Positions 24,302 to 33,221 of a stretch of 64,000 bases of DNA are shown one piece after another; the first letter of the stretch is position 1, and every line of letters begins with the position of its first letter. A program made the position numbers and the translations under genes. The DNA is from Sphingobacteriales bacterium UTBCD1 (GTDB lineage Bacteria > Bacteroidota > Bacteroidia > Chitinophagales > Chitinophagaceae), in the NCBI GenBank assembly GCA_002066995.1, contig MWTC01000035.1, positions 85,160-149,159 of the forward strand, in the 5' to 3' direction. The notes under the pieces were generated by a model. The model made no database searches and was not told the origin of the DNA. It saw only the letters and a program-made list of their open reading frames with translations.

Positions 24302-25600
24302 GATGAAATCATCACTCTGTTTTCATAAGCTAATAATGCCGGTTTTTTAAGGGCGCAGAATCTTACTAAGGTAATAAGGTATTGGAATTTTTGGTTATTG
24401 GTTGTGTCAGCAGCAAGCCCTTAACCTTATTGCATTAGTAAAAATAAACCGGATTTTAAATTACTTTATTAGCTTATTTTCTCCTGTGGGCTTATATCAG
24501 CTGATTTGATGTCGTGATTATTGAGATTGAAGAAGAAAAGAGCTTCCTATGTTTTTCGTATTATTTGATCGCTTAAAGCGATAAAATAGTGCTGTGAGGC
24601 AGGATGCCTCGCAGAGCGTTGGGATGAAATCATCACTCTGTTTTCATAAGCTAATAATGCCGGTTTTTTTAGGGCGCAGAATCTTACTAAGGTAATAAGG
24701 TATTGGAATTTTTTGGTTATTGGTTGTGTCAGCAGCAAGCCCTTAACCTTATTACATTAGTAAAAATAAACCGGACTTTAAATTACCTTATTAGCTTATT
24801 TTCTCCTGTGGGCTTACATCAGCTGATTTGATGTCGTGATGATTGAGATTGAAGAAGGAAAGAGCTTCGTATGATTTTCGTATTATTTGATCGCTTTAAG
24901 CGATAAAATAATGCTGCGAGGCAGGATGCCTCGCAGAGCATTGAGTTAGCTTATTTTCTCCTGTGGGCTTACATCAGCTGATTTGATGTCGTGATGATTG
25001 AGATTGAAGAAGAAAAGAGCTTCGTATGATTTTCGTATTATATGATCGCTTGAAGCGATAAAATAGTGCTGCGAGGCAGGATGCCTCGCAGAGCATTGGT
25101 TACCTTATTAGCTTATTTTCTCCTGTGGGCTTACATCAGTTGATTTGATGTCGTGATGATTGAGATTGAAGAAGAAAAGAGCTTCCTATGTTTTTCGTAT
25201 TATTTGATCGCTTAAAGCGATGAAATAATGCTGCGAGGCAGGATGCCTCGCAGAGCGTTGAGTTACATCAGCTGATTTGATGTCGTGATGATTGAGATTG
25301 AAGAAGGAAAGAGCTTCGTATGATTTTCGTATTATATGATCGCTTGAAGCGATAAAATAATGCTGCGGGGCAGGATGCCTCGCAGAGCGTTGAGCCCTTA
25401 ACCTTATTACATTAGTAAAAAAAACCGGATTTTAAATTACTTTATTAGCTTATTTTCTCCTGTGAGCTTGCACCAGGTGATTTGATATCGTGATTATTGA
25501 GATTGAAGAAGAAAAGAGCTTCGTATGATTTTCGTATTATTTGATCGCTTTAAGCGATAAAATAATGCTGCGAGGCAGGATGCCTCGCAGAGCATTGAAC
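24302..25600. repeat. Hairpin-rich tandem/nested repeat field, six copies
   Basis: No gene is visible between 24222 and 25687. The stretch is built from copies of one element. Two long units (24302-24622 and 24623-about 24944, offset 321) are nearly identical, followed by four shortened units. Every copy ends with two adjacent hairpins: ATCGCTT/AAGCGAT, then a 10-bp stem CTGCGAGGCA, loop GGA, TGCCTCGCAG. The second hairpin lies at 24592-24614, 24914-24936, 25069-25091, 25231-25253, 25363-25385 and 25568-25590. Long units also contain GATGAAATCATC, and a long imperfect inverted repeat (24363-24380 with 24424-24441) inside CCGGTTT/AAACCGG. See findings for strand-specific pairing. Confidence 0.93.
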
Positions 25601-25687
25601 TTTAGTTGTTATCTGAAAATCCGGCTGTTGAACTTTTTATAGTATCAAATGTTACTTTTATATCATCTAAAATAAAAGGTTCAAAAA

Positions 25688-26293
25688 ATGAAACTCATCC
25701 TGGAATCAAATAACCTTGAAGATTACCTGAAAGAGATACCGCCTGTTATCCTGTTCCACACTCCGGCGATACAGGAAAAGATCAGGGAGATAGAATCCAT
25801 GGCTTCTGGGAAGAAAGAAAGAGCAAAGATCGCTTTTGAAATTGCCCGTGATGAGATTCATCATTCATTTGACACTCAGGAAAAGCTGGTCACCATCAAT
25901 GCAGAAGACGTGCTCAGGAATAAAGAAGGTATCTGTTTTGCCAAATCCCATTTACTGGCAACTCTTCTGAGAGGAATGGGAATTCCGGCAGGCTTTTGTT
26001 ATCAACGTGTTTTGCGTAAAGGGACCGTTGAATCGGGATATGCATTGCATGGACTGAATGCGGTTTACCTCGAAGAAAGCGGATGGTTTCGTGTTGATCC
26101 CAGGGGAAACAAGCCCGGTATTGATTCACGGTTTTCCATTGAAGAAGAAAAGCTGGCTTACCCGATTCGTACGGAGTTGGGCGAAGTGGATTACCCCAAT
26201 GTTTTTACGGCTCCGCTCCCTTCTGTCCTTACATCCATGCATGAGTCCTGCAATACGCAGGAGTTGTTTTACAAACGCCCCGAAGCTATCTGA
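25688..26293 (+). CDS. Transglutaminase-like superfamily protein
   Basis: A 201-residue cytoplasmic protein with the transglutaminase-like triad: Cys83 in K-E-G-I-C-F-A-K-S, His121 in Y-A-L-H-G-L-N-A-V-Y-L and Asp137 in W-F-R-V-D-P-R-G-N. The layout fits the bacterial Transglut_core group of about 200 residues, in which most members are hydrolases or of unknown activity rather than cross-linking enzymes. No signal peptide. It stands alone, between the repeat field and a bidirectional terminator shared with the hpf gene. Confidence 0.88.
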   Translation: MKLILESNNLEDYLKEIPPVILFHTPAIQEKIREIESMASGKKERAKIAFEIARDEIHHSFDTQEKLVTINAEDVLRNKEGICFAKSHLLATLLRGMGIPAGFCYQRVLRKGTVESGYALHGLNAVYLEESGWFRVDPRGNKPGIDSRFSIEEEKLAYPIRTELGEVDYPNVFTAPLPSVLTSMHESCNTQELFYKRPEAI

Positions 26294-26320
26294 AAACAAT
26301 AATAATCACCTAAAATTATA

Positions 26321-26346
26321 AAGCCTGTGAATTCTGTCACGGGCTT
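26321..26346. terminator. Bidirectional terminator between transglutaminase-like gene and hpf
   Basis: A 10-bp stem, AAGCCTGTGA with TCACGGGCTT (one G-T pair), and a 6-nt loop lie between convergent genes. On the minus strand it runs into TATAATTTT. Confidence 0.6.
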
Positions 26347-26370
26347 ATACTTGCATAAACTGTTTAGAGT

Positions 26371-26724
26371 TTATTTCTTTGCCATTTTTTTAGCAAGCAC
26401 CTTTCTGTTAGGGGTCTTTAACCTGCGTGCCTTTTCCAGTTGTGTTTTACGGATGCGCAGCCTTCTTTTGGCGGTTTCGGCAGCTTTCAGTATTGCATCT
26501 TCAAAAATCACAGATTTGGTTTTGATATACTCATCTTTACCCGGCATACGGATATTCAGGATGCAATTCACTTCGCCTTTGGCTGCTTTGGTTTCATAAT
26601 GAAGTGTCACTTCGATCTCCTGGATGTCTTTGTAATACCTGTTCAGAGTGCTTAATTTACGTGTGGCAAACTCCTTTAGCGAAGGACTGAGTTTGTAGCC
26701 GGTAGATTCTATGCGGAATTTCAT
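26371..26724 (-). CDS. hpf: Ribosome hibernation-promoting factor, short form
   Basis: A 117-residue protein starting M-K-F-R-I-E-S-T-G-Y-K-L-S-P-S-L, with a central E-V-T-L-H-Y-E-T strand and the basic helix A-A-E-T-A-K-R-R-L-R-I-R-K-T. This is the S30AE/HPF (RaiA) fold without the long-form C-terminal dimerisation domain; instead it has a short Lys/Arg-rich tail. It binds the 30S subunit and inactivates idle ribosomes in stationary phase. Single gene with a convergent neighbour. Confidence 0.9.
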   Translation of the reverse strand: MKFRIESTGYKLSPSLKEFATRKLSTLNRYYKDIQEIEVTLHYETKAAKGEVNCILNIRMPGKDEYIKTKSVIFEDAILKAAETAKRRLRIRKTQLEKARRLKTPNRKVLAKKMAKK

Positions 26725-26857
26725 AGTTCCTTATTTTTAATTTTATGCAAAATAAAGGTTTATAATTCCAAAATCCATGATCAGTCTAATAGTAAAAGAT
26801 GATCTTGCTCATTTGATATGAACAAACGGCGAGGAAAGGAAAAAATATTTGAAAAGA

Positions 26858-27796
26858 TTAATAGCTGTAGATCTCTTCCAACTTGTAATCTTTCAGTTTC
26901 TCCCGGGTTGTATTCCAGTTTTGGGTAAAACCGAGCATGAAACCACCACCGCCGGCACCGCATAACTTCAGGAAATAATCGCCGTTTTCCAAGCCCGCAG
27001 CCACATCTTTTTGCAGGGGTTCAGGAATGAAATCACTCATGTGATTTAGTTGAAAAGAACTCAGGTCATGAACGGAATGATAAAAGTTGTCTGTATGGTT
27101 GCCAAGGAAATTTTGAATAGCCGTATTGTTATTATGAGCCACATGCTCTTCAAATTTTGACCTGAATCCGGTTTGACTGTGCAGGTCATTGAAAAGCTTC
27201 ATCATCCTGGAAGTGGTTCTCGGATATTCTGTACCGAGAAGAAAAACAGTATTCTTCTTTTCATCTGATGGGGAAGGGAGATTGGTAGTAATGATGTCAT
27301 GTGCATTTTTATATAGAATCGGTTCATTCAGAATGATGCTCAGGGGATCCAGCCCGGAGCTGACGCCATGAAAATAAGATTCCAGGTATCCAAGGCTTTT
27401 CTTCAGTTCCTTCATTTTCTGATAGGTCAGCACTTTCATTTCATCTTTCAGATTCTTTGCTTTTACCAGGTATCTTAAAACAATAGCAGCTACCAGTGCT
27501 CCGGAACTCCCCAGTCCGTAACCTTGTGGAATATTGCTTCGGAAAAATAATCCTTGCTGGAGTTCCTGTTCAAACCGTTTTACTTCCAGTACAAATTGCT
27601 CATCCATGTGGCTGGCAACAAAAGCACAGAATTTACGGAGGTATTCATTGGATTGCAAAGCTACATGGTTGTTCTCCTGCGATTGGTAAAACTCCAGGTT
27701 GCCGCTGTACCGGTCAAAGGGTATGATCAAAGCCATGCCGCTATGTAAAACAGCATATTCGCCGAATAACAGGACTTTTGAATTAAGCTGTTCCAT
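26858..27796 (-). CDS. mvk: Mevalonate kinase
   Basis: A 312-residue GHMP kinase. The N-terminal loop K-V-L-L-F-G-E-Y-A-V-L-H-S-G is followed by the ATP loop Q-G-Y-G-L-G-S-S-G-A-L near residue 95. The S-Y-F-H-G-V-S-S-G-L-D-P segment carries the catalytic Asp, and motif 3 is L-C-G-A-G-G-G-G-F-M-L-G-F. The H-G-x-S-S-G-x-D signature is that of mevalonate kinase. It phosphorylates mevalonate in isoprenoid synthesis. It is the last gene of the mevalonate operon, overlapping mvaD by 14 nt. Confidence 0.88.
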   Translation of the reverse strand: MEQLNSKVLLFGEYAVLHSGMALIIPFDRYSGNLEFYQSQENNHVALQSNEYLRKFCAFVASHMDEQFVLEVKRFEQELQQGLFFRSNIPQGYGLGSSGALVAAIVLRYLVKAKNLKDEMKVLTYQKMKELKKSLGYLESYFHGVSSGLDPLSIILNEPILYKNAHDIITTNLPSPSDEKKNTVFLLGTEYPRTTSRMMKLFNDLHSQTGFRSKFEEHVAHNNNTAIQNFLGNHTDNFYHSVHDLSSFQLNHMSDFIPEPLQKDVAAGLENGDYFLKLCGAGGGGFMLGFTQNWNTTREKLKDYKLEEIYSY

Positions 27797-28814
27797 TGTT
27801 TACTTTTAATATCGTTCCACCCGATCCCGCTCTGTCGTAGATCACTGTTTTTAAATCATTGTACAGGTCTTGCTGAATAAATGTGTGAACTTGTTCCCGT
27901 ATGGATTCCGGGTATAGTAAATGCACATTAGGGCCTGCATCGAGTGTGTAACATAAAGGGAGACCTGTTTCTTTTCTGTACCGAAGTATCTCTTCTATCA
28001 CTTTCACGGTACCGGATCTGATAAGCAGGTAATGCTCCCTGGATGTCATCATCATGGCATGCAAAGATAGGGCTTCTCTTTCTGTGATGAAAGCAAAGTT
28101 TTCAAAATCTCCCGACCTCAGCACCGAGAGCATCTCTTTGCAGTTCTTATTGGCATCCCTGAATCTTGCCGCAGCATAGGGATGACCTTTCATCAGGGAG
28201 TGGCCTTTACTGCTCGATACTTTTTTAGGAGAATCATCAACGATCAGGATGGCATCCATCAAAGATTTAAATATTTTATGAACATTCTCTACCGGGATCG
28301 CATATTCATCGGATGAGTCTTTTATTCCTTCCAGCTTTCCCCAAAGTGAAAAAGGGCCATAAAAAGAACGGCAGGCGCTTCCGCTTCCCAGCCTTGCAAG
28401 GCGACTTGCCTGTTTGTTGAATTGACCTGCTCTTATGGTATTACTTGCTTTTAAAAGAACTGCCGCAATAGCTGCAAATGCTGATGCTGAAGATGCGATT
28501 CCGGCTGAATGAGGAAAGCTGTTTTTGGAACTAATTTTCAGTGTATAATTTCTGACCAGTTTCTCAAATTCTTTTTGCCCTTTGATGTAACGAAGGATCC
28601 TTTCATAAAAAACAGGTTCGGTACTGCCTTCAAAAAAATATTCAATCTCAACTTCAGGGTTTTTCTTTTTGATGCAAATAAGAGACACTTCAGTATAAGC
28701 TTTGCAGAGTGTCATGCTCAGGGAAGCATTGCGGGGTAACTGGTTGCCATATTTTCCCCAGTATTTTACCAGGGCGATATTGGATGGATATTTTGCCGTA
28801 AATACTTTATGCAT
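27783..28814 (-). CDS. mvaD: Diphosphomevalonate decarboxylase
   Basis: A 343-residue GHMP-fold decarboxylase. The start A-K-Y-P-S-N-I-A-L-V-K-Y-W-G-K is diagnostic for MvaD. The ATP-binding S-A-G-I-A-S-S-A-S-A-F-A-A is near residue 105, followed by G-S-G-S-A-C-R-S, and the catalytic-region T-L-D-A-G-P-N-V-H-L-L is near 305. It decarboxylates mevalonate 5-diphosphate to isopentenyl diphosphate. The gene lies 3 nt after the preceding GHMP kinase gene and overlaps mvk, consistent with coupled translation. Confidence 0.95.
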   Translation of the reverse strand: MHKVFTAKYPSNIALVKYWGKYGNQLPRNASLSMTLCKAYTEVSLICIKKKNPEVEIEYFFEGSTEPVFYERILRYIKGQKEFEKLVRNYTLKISSKNSFPHSAGIASSASAFAAIAAVLLKASNTIRAGQFNKQASRLARLGSGSACRSFYGPFSLWGKLEGIKDSSDEYAIPVENVHKIFKSLMDAILIVDDSPKKVSSSKGHSLMKGHPYAAARFRDANKNCKEMLSVLRSGDFENFAFITEREALSLHAMMMTSREHYLLIRSGTVKVIEEILRYRKETGLPLCYTLDAGPNVHLLYPESIREQVHTFIQQDLYNDLKTVIYDRAGSGGTILKVNNGTA

Positions 28815-28817
28815 CTC

Positions 28818-29714
28818 TTATTTTATCAGCTCGCCGTAAGTAAAAATCGGATGTTTTTGTTTTTGCAAAAAATAATTTTCTGCTTCATCAATATTCCGGC
28901 AGGAGGCCATAATGAAATCGCCTCCCCATGCTCCCAATGATTTTATGGAGTACGGATAATCTCCGAAATATTTTTCCTTTACGGGATATTCTTTAAGAAT
29001 TAGCGAAAGCAATGCCTCACTTTCATTCATCAGTTCTTCCCATTCTTCGATATCATGGCACCGGGCTGCTTTTGTAACGATACGGTTCATTTCATCAATT
29101 TGCTGACCGGTTGTCTTCTTGTTTTTAAAAGCGGCCACTTCTTTTGAACTTTTCTGTTTCTTTCCGAGATAAATGAACAGCAAATGGCGGGTGATGCTTT
29201 CCGGTAAAACGAAATGTCTTTCCATTTTATTATTGGCAGAATAAATAAACGGGCCGGCGGAAGTGGCGGCGGCAATATCATATCCCGAGCCTCCAAAACT
29301 TTTTTCCAGTAAATAATACGGATCAAACCCTGACCATTGGCTTAGGAGAGAAAGTAATGTGGAACTGCTGCCTAACCCCAGGTGTCTTTGAAAATTCAAC
29401 CGGAATTTTAAATAAATATCTTTTGAAAACAGTTCAGGCTTTTTTTCTTTTATGAGAGAAAACAGGTTCTGAATGATCCTTGCTTTTTCATTATCGTTAC
29501 TCCTGATGATCTTCAGGCCCTTTGAAAAAAATATTTCCAGCCAGCAATTTTCCAGTTCGAAACTTCGGATAAGAATTCCTTTTTCAACTCCCTGGTGAAT
29601 TTCCAGTTCCTGGCCAAAGGAGAGAGGGATGGCAAGGCATTTTGAATTTCGCAAGACCAGGTATTCTCCGAATAATAGCAGCTTTCCTGATGCAGAATAT
29701 TTTATGGTCTTCAT
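28818..29714 (-). CDS. GHMP kinase in the phosphomevalonate kinase position
   Basis: A 298-residue GHMP kinase with L-L-L-F-G-E-Y-L-V-L-R at the start, the ATP loop L-G-L-G-S-S-S-T-L-L near residue 104, G-G-S-G-Y-D-I-A-A-A near 130 and a C-terminal G-A-W-G-G-D-F-I-M-A in place of the usual G-A-G-G-G-G. It is shorter than standard bacterial phosphomevalonate kinases. Because mevalonate kinase and the decarboxylase flank it and no other candidate is in the operon, it probably supplies the phosphomevalonate kinase step. That role is inferred from context. Confidence 0.75.
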   Translation of the reverse strand: MKTIKYSASGKLLLFGEYLVLRNSKCLAIPLSFGQELEIHQGVEKGILIRSFELENCWLEIFFSKGLKIIRSNDNEKARIIQNLFSLIKEKKPELFSKDIYLKFRLNFQRHLGLGSSSTLLSLLSQWSGFDPYYLLEKSFGGSGYDIAAATSAGPFIYSANNKMERHFVLPESITRHLLFIYLGKKQKSSKEVAAFKNKKTTGQQIDEMNRIVTKAARCHDIEEWEELMNESEALLSLILKEYPVKEKYFGDYPYSIKSLGAWGGDFIMASCRNIDEAENYFLQKQKHPIFTYGELIK

Positions 29715-29825
29715 GATCGGGGATTTGATCGGAAGATTAGGATGTAATAAAATGAAATAAGCCTGTTTCTCATTTGCGATCTAAGAAATGAACTTTGCAT
29801 ATCTGAAACAGCAGCATATCCCGAT

Positions 29826-31157
29826 TTAATTCTCTGCTTCAATCAAATGCCACTTTTCTGCCAGGTTGCGCACCGCTGATACCGACACCACTTTGTCTTT
29901 AAAATACCCGATCACTTCTTCTTTCCTGTTTTCCGGAATTTTCAATTGCTGCAGTATGTTCAATAAATGCATCTTCATGTGCCCTTGCTGGATGCCGACC
30001 GTCACCAGGTTCTTTACTGCAGAAAAATTATTTGCCAAACCCACAGACGCCGCAATACCCATTAATTCGGTTGCTGATGGGTTACCTAATAGTTCAAGAC
30101 TCAGTCTCACCAATGGATGCAGATTGGTCAACCCGCCGACCACTCCCAACGCAAAAGGAATCTCTGCAGAGAATCTGAATTTTGTACCGGTGAGTTCTAC
30201 ATGACTGAGTGAAGTGTATTTTCCCGAACGGGAAGCATAAGCGTGGCTACAGGCCTCCACAGCACGGAAATCATTACCTGTTGCCAGCACTACTGAATCC
30301 ACTCCGTTCATGATACCTTTATTATGAGTGGTGGCCCTGAACGGATCCGACTCAGCCACTCTTACTCCGAGGTAAAACCTGCGGGCAAATTCTTTTCCCG
30401 AAACACCTTTAATCATATTATCCATCTGATCAAAAGTGGTCTCCACGTATGTCCTTACCCTGCAGTTTGGTGTAAGGTTGGAAACGATACACATGATGAT
30501 CTCCAGCCCGTCTTTTGAAAATTCTTTTTGGGCAGCGTGCCATTTTTTGAAAGTGACGGCAAATTGTTCCAGGCAGGAGTTGATAAAATTGGCGCCCATA
30601 GAATCAATGGTTTCAAAAGTGCCGTAGAGTTGCATCAGGCCGGGTTCCTTATCTGTAAGGTCTTTCAGCTCAATATCGGTTATTCCTCCGCCGCGTTTGA
30701 TCATGTTCTCAGTGATGTCAAAACACTCTTTGATCAATAATTCTTTCAATGCGGGGAAACGTTCCCGCAATAAACTTTTATCATCTTTCCAGATAAAATG
30801 CACCTGTCCGACCTTTTCCGTGCCGATGATCTCCGTAGTGAATCCTCCCCTGGTAAACCAAAACTTTGCGCTGTTGGATGCTGCTGCCACCACGGAACTC
30901 TCTTCGATCACCATAGGCACCATGTATGAATGTCCGTTCACCAGCATGTTGGGACAAATGCAATAGGGCAACGGGAAATTGGTAATGGTGTTCTCGCTGA
31001 ACTCCTCTAACAGTTTCTGGGTTTTCGCATCTGGATGGTGAAAACTTTTGAAGACGGCCAGAGCGCTTAAGGGATCGGGATGATATTCTGTGACCAATCC
31101 CAGCTTTTCATCTCTGCTCTTTTTTGAAAATCCGTGAACGATCTTTTTATCCTTCAT
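29826..31157 (-). CDS. mvaA: Hydroxymethylglutaryl-CoA reductase (class II type)
   Basis: A 443-residue enzyme without membrane domain, as in class II HMG-CoA reductases. Catalytic motifs visible are T-I-D-S-M-G-A-N-F-I-N-S near residue 187, T-H-N-K-G-I-M-N-G-V-D-S (catalytic Lys) near 283, A-T-G-N-D-F-R-A-V-E-A near 300, and the catalytic His in Q-Q-G-H-M-K-M-H. It makes (in biosynthesis) or oxidises mevalonate; the gene context argues for biosynthesis. The start overlaps the idi gene end by 11 nt, and a 111-nt gap separates it from the downstream kinase. Confidence 0.93.
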   Translation of the reverse strand: MKDKKIVHGFSKKSRDEKLGLVTEYHPDPLSALAVFKSFHHPDAKTQKLLEEFSENTITNFPLPYCICPNMLVNGHSYMVPMVIEESSVVAAASNSAKFWFTRGGFTTEIIGTEKVGQVHFIWKDDKSLLRERFPALKELLIKECFDITENMIKRGGGITDIELKDLTDKEPGLMQLYGTFETIDSMGANFINSCLEQFAVTFKKWHAAQKEFSKDGLEIIMCIVSNLTPNCRVRTYVETTFDQMDNMIKGVSGKEFARRFYLGVRVAESDPFRATTHNKGIMNGVDSVVLATGNDFRAVEACSHAYASRSGKYTSLSHVELTGTKFRFSAEIPFALGVVGGLTNLHPLVRLSLELLGNPSATELMGIAASVGLANNFSAVKNLVTVGIQQGHMKMHLLNILQQLKIPENRKEEVIGYFKDKVVSVSAVRNLAEKWHLIEAEN

Positions 31158-32199
31158 TATTTTCTTTCTCTTTTAGTATTAAATAGGTTCTTGCCAATAA
31201 AAGTCCTTCAATCTGGTATTGGATATATTCATCCAAAGCTCTTTGTGATTCTTTGGCATGTTTCAGAATTTCAGATGCCTGTCCATAGAGGGCATTTATG
31301 TGGGCTTTGCGGATCAGGTAATATCCATCCAGGAAATTCCTGATGCCGCCACTGATAATGAGTGTGGGGCATTTTACTTTATCGCCCAGTTCAGCGGCAA
31401 GCCGGTTGCTCAACTCCACCATTTCTTCAGCTGTCTGACCTACATGAACAAAAGGCATCAGGTATTTGCTCTTTAAACTGTTACGCTGAAGTTCCAGTTT
31501 TGAAAAATTGGTGCCTCCGTTTGCCGCAAATTCAACAGCAGCCAGAGGTAATTGAAGCAGCCTCTTCATACTCTGATAACCAAAGCCTTGCCCGACTTCC
31601 TTAACAATTAATGGCAAATCAATTTCTTCCAGGAATCTTTCAATGGTATCAATAGGAGCTTTTTCAATCCTGTCGCCTTCGGGTTGCATCCATTCCTGCA
31701 AAGGGTTTACATGAATGATGATCCCGTCTGCTTCCAGCAGTTCGGCCATTTTAAGAAAGAGATCTGTTTTTTTTGCCTTGATGCTTTTCTCTATCTGAGC
31801 GATCCCGAAATTGATGTAATAAGGAACATTTTCTCCCAACAAGGGTCTAAGCCTGAAATCACGGATCTTTTCTGCGTCTTCCATGGCGATGCGAACCGAG
31901 CCGACACCCATACCCAAACCAAACCGGGCAACAGCTTTTGCCAAACGCATATTTATCTCATTGGTCTTATCGGTTCCGCCGGTCATGCTGGAAATCCAGA
32001 TCGGGTACTTCAAAGTTTTATTTCCAAGACGTACGGGCCATTCTGCATTCAGGTCAGGATGGGCAGCGATCATAGGTTCGTAAAAAAAACGGGCATCAAT
32101 AGAATTGTTTTGAGATAAAAAGGCCAGCTCGAGATGACTGTCTTTCCGGGATTCCGTTTCATTCGGAGCCGTTCCGGTATGGATCTTATTTTCGTTCAT
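31147..32199 (-). CDS. fni: Isopentenyl-diphosphate delta-isomerase, type 2 (FMN)
   Basis: A 350-residue TIM-barrel flavoprotein. The features of IDI-2 are visible: I-S-S-M-T-G-G-T-D-K-T-N near residue 70, a glycine-rich G-V-G-S-V-R near 98, N-P-L-Q-E-W-M-Q-P-E-G-D near 165 (its equivalent binds substrate), G-G-T-N-F-S and S-G-G-I-R-N-F-L-D-G. It interconverts IPP and DMAPP using reduced FMN. It is the first gene of the mevalonate operon, with a good -7 element upstream. Confidence 0.93.
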   Translation of the reverse strand: MNENKIHTGTAPNETESRKDSHLELAFLSQNNSIDARFFYEPMIAAHPDLNAEWPVRLGNKTLKYPIWISSMTGGTDKTNEINMRLAKAVARFGLGMGVGSVRIAMEDAEKIRDFRLRPLLGENVPYYINFGIAQIEKSIKAKKTDLFLKMAELLEADGIIIHVNPLQEWMQPEGDRIEKAPIDTIERFLEEIDLPLIVKEVGQGFGYQSMKRLLQLPLAAVEFAANGGTNFSKLELQRNSLKSKYLMPFVHVGQTAEEMVELSNRLAAELGDKVKCPTLIISGGIRNFLDGYYLIRKAHINALYGQASEILKHAKESQRALDEYIQYQIEGLLLARTYLILKEKENNEG

Positions 32200-32266
32200 T
32201 CGGTTTTTGAGCCGTAATTTTTTTTAATCATCAGGCTCGATTCTATACGGTTATTGGTTTGCAGTG

Positions 32267-32274
32267 CAAAGGTA
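32267..32274 (-). promoter_or_regulatory. -7 element of the mevalonate operon promoter
   Basis: On the minus strand TACCTTTG, a full match to TAnnTTTG, lies 67 nt before the fni start. A CTG, not TTG, sits 18 nt further upstream. It is divergent from a matching element at 32393 with the same ACCTTTGCA core. Confidence 0.5.
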
Positions 32275-32392
32275 AAGCTAATGAAATTAGGTCAGTGGTT
32301 TTATAATGAACATGCAATGAATGTGAGTAAATGATCATGCTGATTTTTGTGTTACACATCCGGTCTCAAATTCTTTTATATTAATATAATTG

Positions 32393-32400
32393 TACCTTTG
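32393..32400 (+). promoter_or_regulatory. -7 element of the nitrobindin-like gene
   Basis: TACCTTTG, a full match to TAnnTTTG, lies 68 nt before the start at 32469. A -33 element is not clear. Confidence 0.45.
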
Positions 32401-32468
32401 CAGCTCTGCTGAAAACAACAGCTCAATATGATCGGCTCATTCATTTTTTGTAACACAAATACAATTTT

Positions 32469-33077
32469 ATGGCAGCAAAAAAAATCTTAGGACCCCAGAG
32501 ATTAGGGCCCCTTACCTGGCTCGTTGGCGAGTGGGAGGGAGATACAGGTGTTGATCTTTCTTATCACAACAAAGACGATGAAACTTCTGAAACAAGTTAT
32601 TTTGAAAAAGCATGGTTCCGCCCGATCCCGACACAGGAAAACGGAAAGCAAACACTGGAAGGAGTGACCTACCAGATGAAAGCCTGGCGTCATGGTGAAG
32701 AAGCTATGGATCCTTTTCACGACGAAGTAGGTTACCTGCTTTGGGAAAAAGCCACCGGTCAGATCATGCGTGTAGTAGTGTTTGGCCGCGGCATTGCCAT
32801 TCTTGCCGGTGGTGATGCCAAAGCAAGAGACAGGAAATTACATTTCAAAGCTACACCCGGTGATCCTTCTTATGGAATTTTGCAAAATAAATACCTGATG
32901 CAGCGGGCAGAATTAAAAGGATTTGAAAGTACTTTCATGATAAATGCCGATGGTACCTTCAGCTATACATCAGACCTGATACTGAAGCTGGCTGCTACAG
33001 GAAAAACGATGCACCACACCGATCGTAATACGCTTCACCTGGTGAAAAAATATCATCCGGGCATCGAAAACCAATAG
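32469..33077 (+). CDS. Nitrobindin-like/FABP-family haem-binding beta-barrel protein
   Basis: A 202-residue cytoplasmic protein with the THAP4/nitrobindin-like start L-G-P-L-T-W-L-V-G-E-W-E-G-D, where W-x-G-x-G-x is the family hallmark. It continues as a ten-strand pattern with F-H-D-E-V-G-Y-L-L-W and a late T-M-H-H-T-D-R-N-T-L-H-L. The His pair near the C-terminus may supply the haem ligand, as in nitrobindins, but the exact ligand cannot be fixed. Some bacterial homologues bind ferric haem and NO; function here is otherwise unknown. Single gene, divergent from the mevalonate operon. Confidence 0.8.
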   Translation: MAAKKILGPQRLGPLTWLVGEWEGDTGVDLSYHNKDDETSETSYFEKAWFRPIPTQENGKQTLEGVTYQMKAWRHGEEAMDPFHDEVGYLLWEKATGQIMRVVVFGRGIAILAGGDAKARDRKLHFKATPGDPSYGILQNKYLMQRAELKGFESTFMINADGTFSYTSDLILKLAATGKTMHHTDRNTLHLVKKYHPGIENQ

Positions 33078-33221
33078 ATGATACTATTTTCAAGAAATAT
33101 GGGTCTGCAGCAATGCGGAACCATATTGTTTTTCATATGGCGGCCGTGAATGAACCAACAAAGACGGATTTTGTTTTATTGTTGCTGATATTTTTATTTC
33201 ATTGAATTAAAGAAAAAAGAT

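Noticed and set aside
24302..25600. CRISPR array
   Set aside because: Repeat units are 130-320 bp, of unequal length, without unique spacers between short constant repeats, and no cas genes are present.
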